Shown one piece after another: positions 9,849 through 18,713 of a DNA stretch of 43,117 nucleotides (within the stretch, counting starts at the first letter, position 1; each line of letters starts with the position of its first letter). The position numbers and the translations under genes were made by a program. Source of the DNA: Rickettsiales bacterium (lineage in GTDB: Bacteria; Pseudomonadota; Alphaproteobacteria; Rickettsiales; CANDYO01); the NCBI GenBank assembly GCA_025210695.1, contig JAOARE010000026.1, positions 1 to 43,117 on the forward strand. Reading direction: 5' to 3'. Under the pieces are notes generated by a model. That model saw only the letters and a program-made list of their open reading frames with translations. It had not been told where the DNA came from and did no database searches.

Positions 9849-9877
9849 AATTAGGCTAGTTTTAAACTAGCCTAATT
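9849..9877 (+). terminator. Hairpin terminator after sucD
   Basis: AATTAGGCTAGTTT and its exact reverse complement are separated by a single T, giving 14-bp arms that start 9 bases after the sucD stop. No long T run follows on the plus strand, so it may work as a bidirectional or RNA-stabilising hairpin rather than a classical intrinsic terminator. Confidence 0.7.
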
Positions 9878-10500
9878 TAACTCCTTCCCTTCACAAAAAG
9901 CTTTATTACTTCATGGAATATTATATGTTTATTATTTATTTAAATAGAAGCATAAACCATTAAACTAGTTAGTATTAATACTGTTATATTCAATAACTCT
10001 GACAGTATGATAACTAAATATGCAAAAACTACCGAGACTTCAAAAGAAAGTATATTTGAACAAATAAAATGGGCTCCCACCACTTTTTCCAATTGCATTT
10101 ATTGATATCATAGCTAGATACATCCCTTACTCACTAAGATATATTCCATTGATAATTATAACTAGGATGGTTTGTTCCACTTTAAAAATTTAATATACAA
10201 ATTTTCTGCATTAAATGGATTAAACATAACATTATATCATTAACCTCACTATCAGCTATAAGCTCTATATTACCTTATATCTACCACCTCTATAATTATT
10301 TTTATTCAGAAATAGACAATAATAATATATTACCCTTCTATTAGAGATGAGCGGGATGAATGAACATATAACTAAAACCCAACAAAATGAATTATAAATA
10401 TTATTTGGACATCAACTTCTGATACAGATATAAATTCTTCTATTATAGCATGAACATTAATGTTATAAGTTCTATATTCAAAAATTTCTGAGTCTTTACA
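9878..10500 (+). pseudogene. Gene-free stretch with probable remnants of a membrane-protein gene
   Basis: No intact gene is visible in these 620 bases. On the plus strand, an ATG at about 10008 opens a frame (MITKYAKTTETSKESIFEQ...) that stops near 10105. A frame shifted by one base carries on as a hydrophobic sequence (FPIAFIDIIARYIPYSLRY onward). A third frame (about 10195-10342) gives SLTSLSAISSILPYIYHLYN. The frame-hopping run of Ile/Leu/Tyr-rich sequence looks like a membrane-protein gene broken by frameshifts. I cannot name the family. The palindrome AACATTAATGTT lies at about 10453-10464, just ahead of the transporter gene. Confidence 0.35.
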
Positions 10501-11412
10501 ATGACAAAAACTTCATTATCGCACCGTAATAACCTCAAAGGCATAATATTCATGATACTTCATGCATTGTCTGCCTCTATGTTATTTGCTTTAGTAAAAA
10601 CACTCTCAAAGGATATCAGCTCTAATCAAGTGGTATTCTTATATAAATTTACATTGCTTCTAATAATCTCTCCTTGGATAATTAAAAACGGATTAAAAGT
10701 TTTTTATACTGAAAGGTTAAAAACTTATATAGTGAGTGGTATATTTGGCACCTCAGCAACTTTATGCTTAATGTATGGAATACAACATATCCCTCTAGCC
10801 AATGTAACCGCCTTATGGTATATGGAGAAAATATTCTTGGTTATTATTGGGGTTATTTTTTTTAAGGAAAAAATAGATATAAAAAGAGCAACAGCAATTA
10901 TTTTAAGCTTTATTGGAGCTATAATTGTGATTCTACCTCGTCTAAACCTATCTAATTTTAACAACTATTATTATTTTATATTCGCAGCAGTCATATTATG
11001 GTTGTTATATTGCCTAACTATAAAGTCTTTAGGAAAAACTGAAAAACTAACAACCCAAACTTTGTATAATATATTAGTTTCAACTATATTATCTTCTCCA
11101 ATAGCTTTTATTGGTTACTCTAATGGAAATTTTAGCTGGACAACACAAACTATCGAGTTAATACACCTCCCTTTTCTTCTTCTAACCTCGCTATGCTATT
11201 TAATAGTATGCACTTCTAACTTTAAATCTTTTCAATGCGGAGATCTTAGTGTAGTTGGGCCCTTCGGATATACAAAGATTATATTTGCGGGAATACTTGG
11301 AATGATATTCTTCAATGAATATCCACTGATAAATAGTTATATTGGTTACATTATAATTGGTTTATGTTCATGGTATTTAGTCAAAACAGCTATTAAAACA
11401 AAGACTATTTAG
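10501..11412 (+). CDS. EamA/DMT-family transporter
   Basis: This is a ten-helix drug/metabolite-type transporter of 303 residues with two EamA repeats. The first half runs to about residue 140 and includes the conserved GIQHIPLANVTALWYMEKIFLVIIGVIFFKEK. The second half ends with the matching GPFGYTKIIFAGILGMIFFNEYP. Rickettsiales use members of this superfamily to import host metabolites; the S-adenosylmethionine transporter of Rickettsia is one. The substrate cannot be read from the sequence. It stands alone, after a decayed region and 63 bases before the SCO1 gene. There is no obvious Shine-Dalgarno, so the ATG is chosen because it gives the full first helix. Confidence 0.85.
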   Translation: MTKTSLSHRNNLKGIIFMILHALSASMLFALVKTLSKDISSNQVVFLYKFTLLLIISPWIIKNGLKVFYTERLKTYIVSGIFGTSATLCLMYGIQHIPLANVTALWYMEKIFLVIIGVIFFKEKIDIKRATAIILSFIGAIIVILPRLNLSNFNNYYYFIFAAVILWLLYCLTIKSLGKTEKLTTQTLYNILVSTILSSPIAFIGYSNGNFSWTTQTIELIHLPFLLLTSLCYLIVCTSNFKSFQCGDLSVVGPFGYTKIIFAGILGMIFFNEYPLINSYIGYIIIGLCSWYLVKTAIKTKTI

Positions 11413-11475
11413 TTGATCTACGTCCAATAGATATGATATAAAATAAATATTATTAATTCTAAGGAACAAAACGGC

Positions 11476-12111
11476 ATGAGCAAAAAAGCACTAATCCTAA
11501 TGGTATTATTTAGTCTAATATTAATTATATCTTCATTATATGTAATAAAAACCTTGGATCCAGGAGAAAAACCTAAACCAACTTCTGAAATCACTAATAT
11601 TCCTAATAATACTATTGTGGTAAATACTGATTTTAAACTCATGTCAGACAATGGAAAAGAATTTAACTATAATGATCTAAAAGGAAAATTCACCGTAATG
11701 TATTTAGGCTTCAGTTATTGCCCTGATATATGCCCTGTTGTTTTACAACAACTCAGCAAACTTGCAGATTCTTTTGAAGCGTCACAATTAGATAAAATCC
11801 AATTTCTTTTTGTTTCTGTTGATCCTTCAAGAGATACTCCAGAAACTTTAAATAACTTTGTTTCTCAATTTGGCGACAAAGTTATAGGTATAACTGGTGA
11901 TAAACTTGAAATAGATAAGCTAGCGTCTTCTTTAAAAGGATATTATGCAAAAGCAGAAAATAAAGAAGACCCTGACAATTACTACGTAGATCATTCATCT
12001 TTCATTTATTTGCTTGATCCACAAGCAAATTTAGTTAGTCAATTCACTTCAGGGGCTTCTGTAGAAGAGATGTACAATAGCCTAAAAGAGAGATTAGCTA
12101 AATCTGAATAA
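11476..12111 (+). CDS. SCO1/SenC family copper chaperone for cytochrome oxidase assembly
   Basis: This membrane-anchored thioredoxin-fold protein delivers copper to the CuA site of cytochrome c oxidase. Residues about 6-27 form an N-terminal membrane anchor. The copper ligands are C82 and C86 in GFSYCPDICP and H173 in YVDHSSFIYLLDP. The 211-residue length is normal. AAGGAA lies upstream of the ATG. It is followed after 22 bases by tatB. Confidence 0.93.
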   Translation: MSKKALILMVLFSLILIISSLYVIKTLDPGEKPKPTSEITNIPNNTIVVNTDFKLMSDNGKEFNYNDLKGKFTVMYLGFSYCPDICPVVLQQLSKLADSFEASQLDKIQFLFVSVDPSRDTPETLNNFVSQFGDKVIGITGDKLEIDKLASSLKGYYAKAENKEDPDNYYVDHSSFIYLLDPQANLVSQFTSGASVEEMYNSLKERLAKSE

Positions 12112-12133
12112 ATAATATGCTTGAGGATTATAA

Positions 12134-12415
12134 ATGTTTGATATTGGGTGGACTGAAATTATTGTAGTGGTTATAGTGTCCTGTCTTGCATTAGATATAA
12201 AAGATATACCTAAGATTCTAAGAACCATTAAACAAGCCATGCGCTATTTAGGCAATCTAACTGATGAAATTAAAACATTCTTTATTGACTTAGAAGAAGA
12301 AACTAAAACCATCCTTGATTTAGATGGAAAAGAACAAAAAACTTACGATTTAAATCATATAAAACCAGATATAAAAAATTCTAAAAGTGATGAAGATAAT
12401 GAGAAAAAATTATAA
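12134..12415 (+). CDS. tatB: Sec-independent protein translocase subunit TatB
   Basis: The product has 93 residues with one N-terminal membrane helix (MFDIGWTEIIVVVIVSCLAL), an amphipathic helix (IPKILRTIKQAMRYL) and a charged tail, the TatA/B layout. The conserved Glu of helix 1 is present (GWTE). The usual Gly-Pro hinge is replaced by Asp-Ile in ALDIKDIP. Placement directly before tatC and serS is the standard alphaproteobacterial order and supports TatB over TatA. No tatA lies in the window. The 3' end overlaps the start of tatC. Confidence 0.88.
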   Translation: MFDIGWTEIIVVVIVSCLALDIKDIPKILRTIKQAMRYLGNLTDEIKTFFIDLEEETKTILDLDGKEQKTYDLNHIKPDIKNSKSDEDNEKKL

Positions 12416-13136
12416 TCTAACATCACATTTTAACGAACTTAAACTAAGGATTTTTTACACCTTAAGTTTTTTCTTTTTTTGCTTTATTTTAGCATATATT
12501 TACTCTGAGCAAATTTATAAATTTCTTCTAATTCCATTGGTTGATACCTGGATCAGCCAAGATAAACATATGATTTATACCAATCTATCTGAAATATTCT
12601 TTAGCTATCTAAAGTTATCTTATTACTCAGCTTTATTTTTAGCCATACCTTTCTTTATTTGCCAAGTTTATATTTTCATTGCCCCAGGTTTATATAAACA
12701 TGAAAAAAAAACTTTCTTACCATTTTTAATATTATCACCAATTCTATTTGCTCTAGGTATGATATTTGTTTATTATATTATCTTTCCGTTAGCATGGAGT
12801 TTTTTCTTAAGCTTTGAACAACATACTGTAGGAAGCTTACCGGTAAAACTTGAAGCTAAAGTTAGTGAATATCTAACGCTTGTGATCAACATGTTACTTG
12901 CATTTGGTACTGCCTTTCAGATGCCAATTTTGCTAGTATTATTAGCCAAGCTTGATATAATCACTGGACAAAGTTTAAAAAACAAAAGGCGCTTCGCTAT
13001 TGTATTAATATTTATATTGGCAGCAATTCTAACTCCACCAGATGCGGTAAGCCAAATTGGCCTTGCTATTCCAATGTTAATACTTTATGAATTGTCGATA
13101 TTAGCTTGCACAAAAATAAATAAGGGTAAAACGTAA
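12390..13136 (+). CDS. tatC: Sec-independent protein translocase subunit TatC
   Basis: TatC is the twin-arginine signal receptor of the Tat translocon. The protein has about 248 residues, six membrane helices, the N-terminal HFNELKLRI signature (normally HLxELRxR), the LYKHEKK cytoplasmic loop and [10 protein letters not shown] near the end. The frame also opens at a GTG (12387), and another ATG lies at 12399. All three lie inside the tatB coding end, and I cannot separate them by ribosome binding site. Its stop overlaps the serS ATG by one base. Confidence 0.93.
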   Translation: MKIMRKNYNLTSHFNELKLRIFYTLSFFFFCFILAYIYSEQIYKFLLIPLVDTWISQDKHMIYTNLSEIFFSYLKLSYYSALFLAIPFFICQVYIFIAPGLYKHEKKTFLPFLILSPILFALGMIFVYYIIFPLAWSFFLSFEQHTVGSLPVKLEAKVSEYLTLVINMLLAFGTAFQMPILLVLLAKLDIITGQSLKNKRRFAIVLIFILAAILTPPDAVSQIGLAIPMLILYELSILACTKINKGKT

Positions 13137-14407
13137 TGCATGATATAAAATGGATTAGAGAAAACACTGAAGAATTTGATATAGCTTTAAAAAAACGTGG
13201 TATTGATCCAATATCTCAAGAAATTCTTGTGTTAGATGAATCAAAACGCAAATTAGTAACTTTAATCCAGAAATTACAACATGCCAAAAAAGAAAAAGCT
13301 GCTCTAATAGCTAAACACGGTAATGTTCATACTCCAGAGTTAGTAACTTTAAAACGTGATGCTAGCCACATAAAAGATAAATTATCCGAATTAGAGTCAA
13401 AACTTCATAGTGAAGTAGAACTAGAAAAATTATTATCTACTCTTCCTAATATTCCAAGCGATGAAGTTCCCGTAGGGGAAAATGAAGATTCTAATATTGA
13501 AATTAGAAAATGGGGTGAAATTCCTAAGTTTTCTTTTACTCCCAAAGCTCATTGCGATCTTGGTGAAACAATGGGAACAATAGATTTTGTTCAAAGTGCT
13601 AAAATATCTGGTAGTAGATTTGTAACACTAAAAGATGGACTCGCAAAACTTGAAAGAGCTCTGGTAAACTTCATGCTCGATCTTAATACTACAAAATTTA
13701 ACTATACCGAAATTAGCCCCCCTCTTTTAGTAAGAGATAGCGCAATGTATAATGCAGGACAGCTACCTAAATTTGCTGAAGATTCCTTTCTAACAACTGA
13801 CGGGCATAGATTAATCCCAACATCTGAAGTATCTCTAGTTAATCTAGTATCTGACCACATTATTAATGCTGAATCGCTACCTTTACGATTTACTGCATTT
13901 ACTCCTTGTTTTCGCTCTGAAGCTGGTGCTGCTGGAAAAGACACAAAAGGAATGATTAGACTACATCAATTCTCCAAAGTAGAACTAGTAAGCATTACCA
14001 CTCCTGAAGAATCAGAAGCAGAACATGAACGCATTACTTCCATAGCTGAAGAAATGTTAAAATTACTTGGTCTTCCTTACAGAGTGATGTTATTATGCAC
14101 TGGAGATATGGGGTTCACCTCTAAAAAAACTTATGATTTAGAAGTATGGCTTCCAAGTCAAAATAAATATCGTGAAATATCGAGTTGTTCTAATTGTGGA
14201 GATTTCCAAGCGCGAAGACTAAAGGCAAGATATGTAGCTAATGCCTCTAGTCGTGAGAAAAATTTAGTTCATACTCTCAATGGATCAGCTTTAGCTGTTG
14301 GAAGAACCATTGTAGCTATTTTAGAAAACTATCAACAAAAAGATGGTAGTATTCAGATACCAGAAATTCTTATACCTTATATGCATGGGGTTAAAACATT
14401 AAAATAA
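13136..14407 (+). CDS. serS: Seryl-tRNA synthetase
   Basis: This class II synthetase of 423 residues charges tRNA-Ser. An N-terminal antiparallel coiled-coil arm spans about residues 25-105. Motif 2 is in [25 protein letters not shown], and motif 3 is in [19 protein letters not shown]. The signature [15 protein letters not shown] is intact. It is translationally coupled to tatC by a one-base overlap, and the tatBC-serS order is typical of alphaproteobacteria. Confidence 0.97.
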   Translation: MHDIKWIRENTEEFDIALKKRGIDPISQEILVLDESKRKLVTLIQKLQHAKKEKAALIAKHGNVHTPELVTLKRDASHIKDKLSELESKLHSEVELEKLLSTLPNIPSDEVPVGENEDSNIEIRKWGEIPKFSFTPKAHCDLGETMGTIDFVQSAKISGSRFVTLKDGLAKLERALVNFMLDLNTTKFNYTEISPPLLVRDSAMYNAGQLPKFAEDSFLTTDGHRLIPTSEVSLVNLVSDHIINAESLPLRFTAFTPCFRSEAGAAGKDTKGMIRLHQFSKVELVSITTPEESEAEHERITSIAEEMLKLLGLPYRVMLLCTGDMGFTSKKTYDLEVWLPSQNKYREISSCSNCGDFQARRLKARYVANASSREKNLVHTLNGSALAVGRTIVAILENYQQKDGSIQIPEILIPYMHGVKTLK

Positions 14408-14433
14408 AACAACTTTAGAATAGGTAAACAACC

Positions 14434-15225
14434 ATGAAAGTATTTTTATTATTATTAAGTATATTGATTCCATTTATTTGTTTTGCAACAGAAAAACCTA
14501 CAATAGAAAAAACTCCTACAAAGGTTTTTATTGTTTTAAATGTTGATCATACCATAGTTGATAAAATTACTCCCCAAGGACCAACTGCTAATAATGAATC
14601 AGCATCAAAGTTAGTTGAAAAAGGTCTTCTAGTTCAAAATTTTGAGTTCTATAGTAAAAAAGAAGAAGACCCTTTATTTGAACTTTATAAAACGAAAAAA
14701 AATTCTCAAATGTTAGTGGAAATAGAATCTGAAGATAAAATAAAAATATCTGAAATGATTGCTATTCGTCCAAGTATCTCTGACTTCCTTCACGAAATAA
14801 CAAAATTAAAATTACCTACACATATTCTCATTTGTCCAAGAGGAAATAACGATAGGGCTAAAAGCATTGTAAACAGTCTTAAGTTGGATATTAATGAAAA
14901 ACCTTTCAAAGATGCTGTAGATTTTGTCTCTGGTGAAAAATGCCGGGCACAAATTAAATCCATTTCATCTCATAAAACGGGTGGAAAAAGTGCTTGGCAG
15001 CTTAGAAAGAAATATAATGGTAAATTTGGAAGAATAAAAAAAGATGATTATGTAGTATCAATAGATCAACTACCTAACCATCGTTTTATATATTCAAACC
15101 CTGAGAAAGATTTAAACATTAATCTTCCTCCATTCTATAGTAAGAACTATGAAACAAATACAAATAATGATAAAAAAAACATGGATTTGGCGCTTAAAAA
15201 AATCAAGGAATTCATTAAAAAATGA
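14434..15225 (+). CDS. Sec-exported FCP1/NIF-like HAD-fold protein, probable pseudophosphatase
   Basis: The first 18-19 residues (MKVFLLLLSILIPFICFA) are a clear Sec signal peptide, so the 263-residue product is exported. The rest follows the layout of the FCP1/SCP (NLI-interacting factor-like) HAD phosphatase domain. Motif I is VLNVDHTIV (residues 34-42), then RPSISDFLHEI (112-122), strand ILICPR with motif II (131-136), SIDQLP as motif IV (209-214), and the closing NLPPFY (230-235). The first Asp of the DxDxT motif, the phosphorylated nucleophile in HAD phosphatases, is Asn36, while Asp38 and Thr40 remain. Activity is therefore doubtful. The domain call is from motif order only. It overlaps ubiG by 4 bases (ATGA), which ties its expression to that gene. 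Confidence 0.6.
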   Translation: MKVFLLLLSILIPFICFATEKPTIEKTPTKVFIVLNVDHTIVDKITPQGPTANNESASKLVEKGLLVQNFEFYSKKEEDPLFELYKTKKNSQMLVEIESEDKIKISEMIAIRPSISDFLHEITKLKLPTHILICPRGNNDRAKSIVNSLKLDINEKPFKDAVDFVSGEKCRAQIKSISSHKTGGKSAWQLRKKYNGKFGRIKKDDYVVSIDQLPNHRFIYSNPEKDLNINLPPFYSKNYETNTNNDKKNMDLALKKIKEFIKK

Positions 15226-15938
15226 CCATTTCTACATCCTCAGCTAGAGAAATTGTTAAATTTGAATCAATGGCTGAAGAATGGTGGAATCCTCATGGGA
15301 AATTTAAACCTTTGCATGACTTGACACCGTTGCGCCTTGAATATATTACTAGCCTAGCTAAACAACATTTTAAAAAAGATTCACTTAAAGGAATTAAAAC
15401 TCTTGATATAGGCTGTGGAGGTGGATTAATAAGTGAGCCTTTAAGTAGGCTTGGCACTAAAATTACTGGAATTGATGCTAGCTCTGTTAATATTAATATA
15501 GCTAGATCTCATGCTAATAAATGCAACCTTAATATTAACTATCAACAGATTTTAGCTGAAGACTTAGCTAAAACTAAACAAAAATTTCAATTAATTTTAG
15601 CACTAGAAATTATAGAACACGTTGAAAATATTGAATTATTTATTAAATCATGCGCTACATTACTTGAAGAAGGAGGCATCATCATTTTCTCTACCATCAA
15701 CAGAACTAGCAAATCATTCTTAGAATCTATTGTTGCCGCAGAATATATCTTAAGATGGTTACCTATTGGAACTCATTCTTGGTCAAAATTTGTGAAGCCA
15801 TCTGAAATTAATAAATATGCTATTAGGTTTGGATTAAAAGAACCAAATATTCAAGGACTTTCATTTTCTCTAACCTCATCTTCTTGGAATTTAAGTGATG
15901 ACATTAGAAACAATTATTTTATTAGCTACACTTCTTAG
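15222..15938 (+). CDS. ubiG: Ubiquinone biosynthesis O-methyltransferase UbiG
   Basis: UbiG carries out both O-methylations of ubiquinone synthesis using S-adenosylmethionine. The 238 residues include the family N-terminus EIVKFESMAEEWWNPHGKFKPLH, SAM motif I LDIGCGGGLISEPLS, the acidic GIDAS, and ALEIIEHVEN. The C-terminal TINRTSKSFLESIVAAEYILRWLPIGTHSW is highly characteristic. It overlaps the preceding exported HAD-like gene by 4 bases, so the two are cotranslated, although no functional link is evident. Confidence 0.95.
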   Translation: MTISTSSAREIVKFESMAEEWWNPHGKFKPLHDLTPLRLEYITSLAKQHFKKDSLKGIKTLDIGCGGGLISEPLSRLGTKITGIDASSVNINIARSHANKCNLNINYQQILAEDLAKTKQKFQLILALEIIEHVENIELFIKSCATLLEEGGIIIFSTINRTSKSFLESIVAAEYILRWLPIGTHSWSKFVKPSEINKYAIRFGLKEPNIQGLSFSLTSSSWNLSDDIRNNYFISYTS

Positions 15939-16010
15939 AGAAATATATTGAATATTATTTCAAACATATTAACTTATAAGATATACAGAAACATAGTTTA
16001 AAGATAAAAA

Positions 16011-17216
16011 ATGACAAACCTAACTTATTTATTCCACCTAGAAAAACCACCTCAAATAACCATTGATGCTTATAATTTAATAAGTCATTTTTATACAAAT
16101 AGTCCTACTTTATCATCAAGATCTCTAGGAGTGGTACTTAAATACACAGCCCAAGAATTTTTTTTAAAAGAAAATGTACTCACTCAAGATGGAAACCCAA
16201 CAGTTACTAATGTTATAAGAGAAGGAGTGAATGTTATACCTTTGTCCTACAATACTTACAAAGGAGAAAAACATACTGCTGGAAGAAATGAAACTTTAGA
16301 AGGAATATATTTGCTTGGACAAGAAACTAGATTTTTGTGCAAAGCAATTCCACAATATATATCTGGTGGAGACACAACTTATGCTAGGCTCCTGAATATA
16401 GGCTGCGACTCCCCTTCTATAATGGGCAATCATTTATCTAAAATTAGTCAACATAACCCAAATCAAAAAGTATATTGGTTCTGGAAAGAGGAAGACCCTT
16501 CCATAAAAAACATATGGGTATGGGACTTTATTAAAGAAAAAGCTACTCCTGATTATATTAGGGAAGCTATAACAACAGCTGGAATAAAAGCTATAATTCT
16601 AGACCAATTGGGTGAAGTAATAAAAGTAATAACAAAATCATCCATTGTTAAATCTTCATATCAATATATAGCCTCCTCACAGGAAGGGATAGTAAATATA
16701 ATATCTTCTAATCCAGTTTCTAACAACATTAATAAACTAATTGGTTATGCTCTTCCAAAAAAATATATAGCAGAATGGGCAGAAAAATCTATAACAGGTG
16801 AATTATTATTAAGTGGTTCTTTCTCTATATTCAACTCTGCACTGCCGGATTTATTTATCACTGGACCTTTTATGCTTTCTATGTCAAATGATATTGTCAG
16901 AATGTATAATACTGCCACAGAGAAAGAGGGTAATGCCATTCTGTTTAATAGCTTCTTACTATTTACATTTAAAAATCAATTATTTTCATTAGCAACAGAA
17001 GCAGCCCCCTATACCCTACCAATTTTAGCAATCTTCCTTGCGTCAGATGAGGAATATGATAAATTTAAAAATCAAGTGTCAGAAGATTTAGAAGTCATAT
17101 ATTTAAAAGAACAAGACTATATTTCTTACGCTATAGAGGAAATTGGTAATTTACCTTCAAACACTATAAACTTCTTAATTGGAGAAAACGGATTCTATCC
17201 AGATGATCCTTGTTAA
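16011..17216 (+). CDS. Hypothetical protein, 401 residues
   Basis: I do not recognise this protein. It has no signal peptide. Its composition is mixed, with several hydrophobic patches in the second half (about residues 265-345) such as ELLLSGSFSIFNSALPDLF and AAPYTLPILAIFLAS. These are short and more like a globular core than membrane helices. A Trp-rich stretch (KVYWFWKEEDPSIKNIWVWDF) lies near residue 160. The ATG has only a weak AAAGA upstream. The stop codon directly abuts the stop of the convergent antiporter gene with no spacer. No repeats or known motifs are visible. A lineage-specific or secreted protein is possible but unproven. Confidence 0.65.
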   Translation: MTNLTYLFHLEKPPQITIDAYNLISHFYTNSPTLSSRSLGVVLKYTAQEFFLKENVLTQDGNPTVTNVIREGVNVIPLSYNTYKGEKHTAGRNETLEGIYLLGQETRFLCKAIPQYISGGDTTYARLLNIGCDSPSIMGNHLSKISQHNPNQKVYWFWKEEDPSIKNIWVWDFIKEKATPDYIREAITTAGIKAIILDQLGEVIKVITKSSIVKSSYQYIASSQEGIVNIISSNPVSNNINKLIGYALPKKYIAEWAEKSITGELLLSGSFSIFNSALPDLFITGPFMLSMSNDIVRMYNTATEKEGNAILFNSFLLFTFKNQLFSLATEAAPYTLPILAIFLASDEEYDKFKNQVSEDLEVIYLKEQDYISYAIEEIGNLPSNTINFLIGENGFYPDDPC

Positions 17217-18506
17217 TTATTTTTCATCTTTATGAATCTTATGCATTATAATATGTGCAATTGTTACTGCTCCTAGAATGTAGCAGTAATAAACATGCGG
17301 AGTTACACTTAAAGGAGAAACTCCTGCAATTATGCTCACCAATAATACTTGCGCTCCATAAGGTATGATTCCCTGACAAACGCAAGAAAATATATCTATC
17401 CAAGCAGCGCTATAGTGGGCTGGTATTTTATGTTTTTTAGATATGTCTCTTACAATTTCACCACTAAATATTATAGCAATAGTATTATTAGCTAGTAATA
17501 TATCAAAAATACAAACAATCTTAGCTATAACAAACTGAGCCATTCTTCTACTTCCATGCTTAGATATCCAATCTCCCAATTTTTGTGCAAGCTCTTTAGA
17601 ACCACTACCTATAAGCCCAGAAAGACCACCAACTAATAAAGAAAGTATCATTATCTCCTGCATATTGGCAAAACCTTCGGTAATATCATGACTTAAAGAT
17701 AAAATGCTATACTCACTACTTATAAAACCTGTTAACCCAGCAAATACCAAACTAACAACCAAAGCTACAAAAACATTAAGACCAGAAATAGCTAACATGA
17801 TTAAAAATATATATGGAGCAACCAAAAGAGGAGAATAATCTCCAGCTTCTATTAGCTCGTTACCACCATTATTGATCAGTAAAACTGCAATAGTGACAAT
17901 CGCAGCAATTAAGGCCACCTTAGCATTAAGTGCTAACTTTGGTTTTATCTTAGCTTTTTGTGACATAACTGAAGCTATGGTTGTGTCAGAAACAATAGAT
18001 AAATTATCACCAAACATAGCACCACCAACTACAGTTGCCGCTCCTAATGCTGCTGGAAAAGCCCCCTGAGCGCTTAATCCCGCTGCAATAGGAGCAATTG
18101 TTGCTATTGTTCCCATAGAAGTACCAATAGAAGTGGCAATAAAAGCAGATGTTAAAAACAAACCTATAAGTAGAAACTTAGAAGGAATAAAAGACAAAGA
18201 GAGATTCACTGTAGCCTCTACACTACCTATAGACCTGGTAACAGCACTAAATGCCCCAGCTAATAAAAATATTATACACATTGTTATAACATCTCTATGC
18301 CTAACTCCATCAAGAAAGGCGTGCATTCTATCTTCTGTGGTTCCACGATGCAGCAACCACCCTAGCATTATTGCAGGTATTATAGCAGCCAAAGGGGAAA
18401 GTTGGTAAAAAGCATTATCAACCCCCATCCAAGTAAAATATACCCCACTACCAACAAAAATAGAAACAAATAAAAGAACAGGTAAGAAACCTCTAGTATA
18501 AGACAT
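17217..18506 (-). CDS. Na+/H+ antiporter, NhaC family
   Basis: This is a polytopic membrane protein of 429 residues with about ten to eleven helices. The NhaC/ion-transporter signature region SIGTSMGTIATIAPIAAG and GGAMFGDNLSIVSDTTIAS is well conserved, including the Asp and Ser/Thr residues thought to line the ion path. Members exchange Na+ for H+ or, in some branches, malate or other substrates, so the exact ions cannot be stated. The gene is convergent with 16011-17216 and divergent from the CysA-like gene across a 207-base spacer that carries a perfect palindrome. Confidence 0.88.
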   Translation of the reverse strand: MSYTRGFLPVLLFVSIFVGSGVYFTWMGVDNAFYQLSPLAAIIPAIMLGWLLHRGTTEDRMHAFLDGVRHRDVITMCIIFLLAGAFSAVTRSIGSVEATVNLSLSFIPSKFLLIGLFLTSAFIATSIGTSMGTIATIAPIAAGLSAQGAFPAALGAATVVGGAMFGDNLSIVSDTTIASVMSQKAKIKPKLALNAKVALIAAIVTIAVLLINNGGNELIEAGDYSPLLVAPYIFLIMLAISGLNVFVALVVSLVFAGLTGFISSEYSILSLSHDITEGFANMQEIMILSLLVGGLSGLIGSGSKELAQKLGDWISKHGSRRMAQFVIAKIVCIFDILLANNTIAIIFSGEIVRDISKKHKIPAHYSAAWIDIFSCVCQGIIPYGAQVLLVSIIAGVSPLSVTPHVYYCYILGAVTIAHIIMHKIHKDEK

Positions 18507-18593
18507 TCACTAACTCAATGATTAAAAAAAACAATAATATATTTATTAATATATCTCCTATTTTTTATAAACGTAAAACTCATAATTTTCAAG

Positions 18594-18609
18594 TATAAAC
18601 TAGTTTATA
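18594..18609. promoter_or_regulatory. Perfect 16-bp palindrome between divergent genes
   Basis: TATAAACTAGTTTATA is its own reverse complement. It lies in the spacer between the antiporter and CysA-like genes, about 85 bases from the antiporter start. Its size and symmetry fit a dimeric repressor site, but no regulator is known. Confidence 0.35.
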
Positions 18610-18680
18610 AGTAAATGTTATAACGAAAAATATACTTTAAATCACCTAATGCAATATCATATAAACTATAGTATAGTGCT

Positions 18681-18686
18681 TATAAT
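18681..18686 (+). promoter_or_regulatory. Candidate -10 box of the CysA-like gene
   Basis: A perfect TATAAT lies 28 bases before the start codon at 18714, preceded by TGCT (close to an extended -10 TGn). No good -35 box is visible at the right distance. Confidence 0.4.
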
Positions 18687-18713
18687 ATTTAAGTAATACA
18701 TTGAGGAATGTAT

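Noticed and set aside
17217-18506. Plus-strand frames within the antiporter gene (17872-18069, 18133-18408)
   Set aside because: Opposite-strand shadows of a conserved membrane-protein gene.
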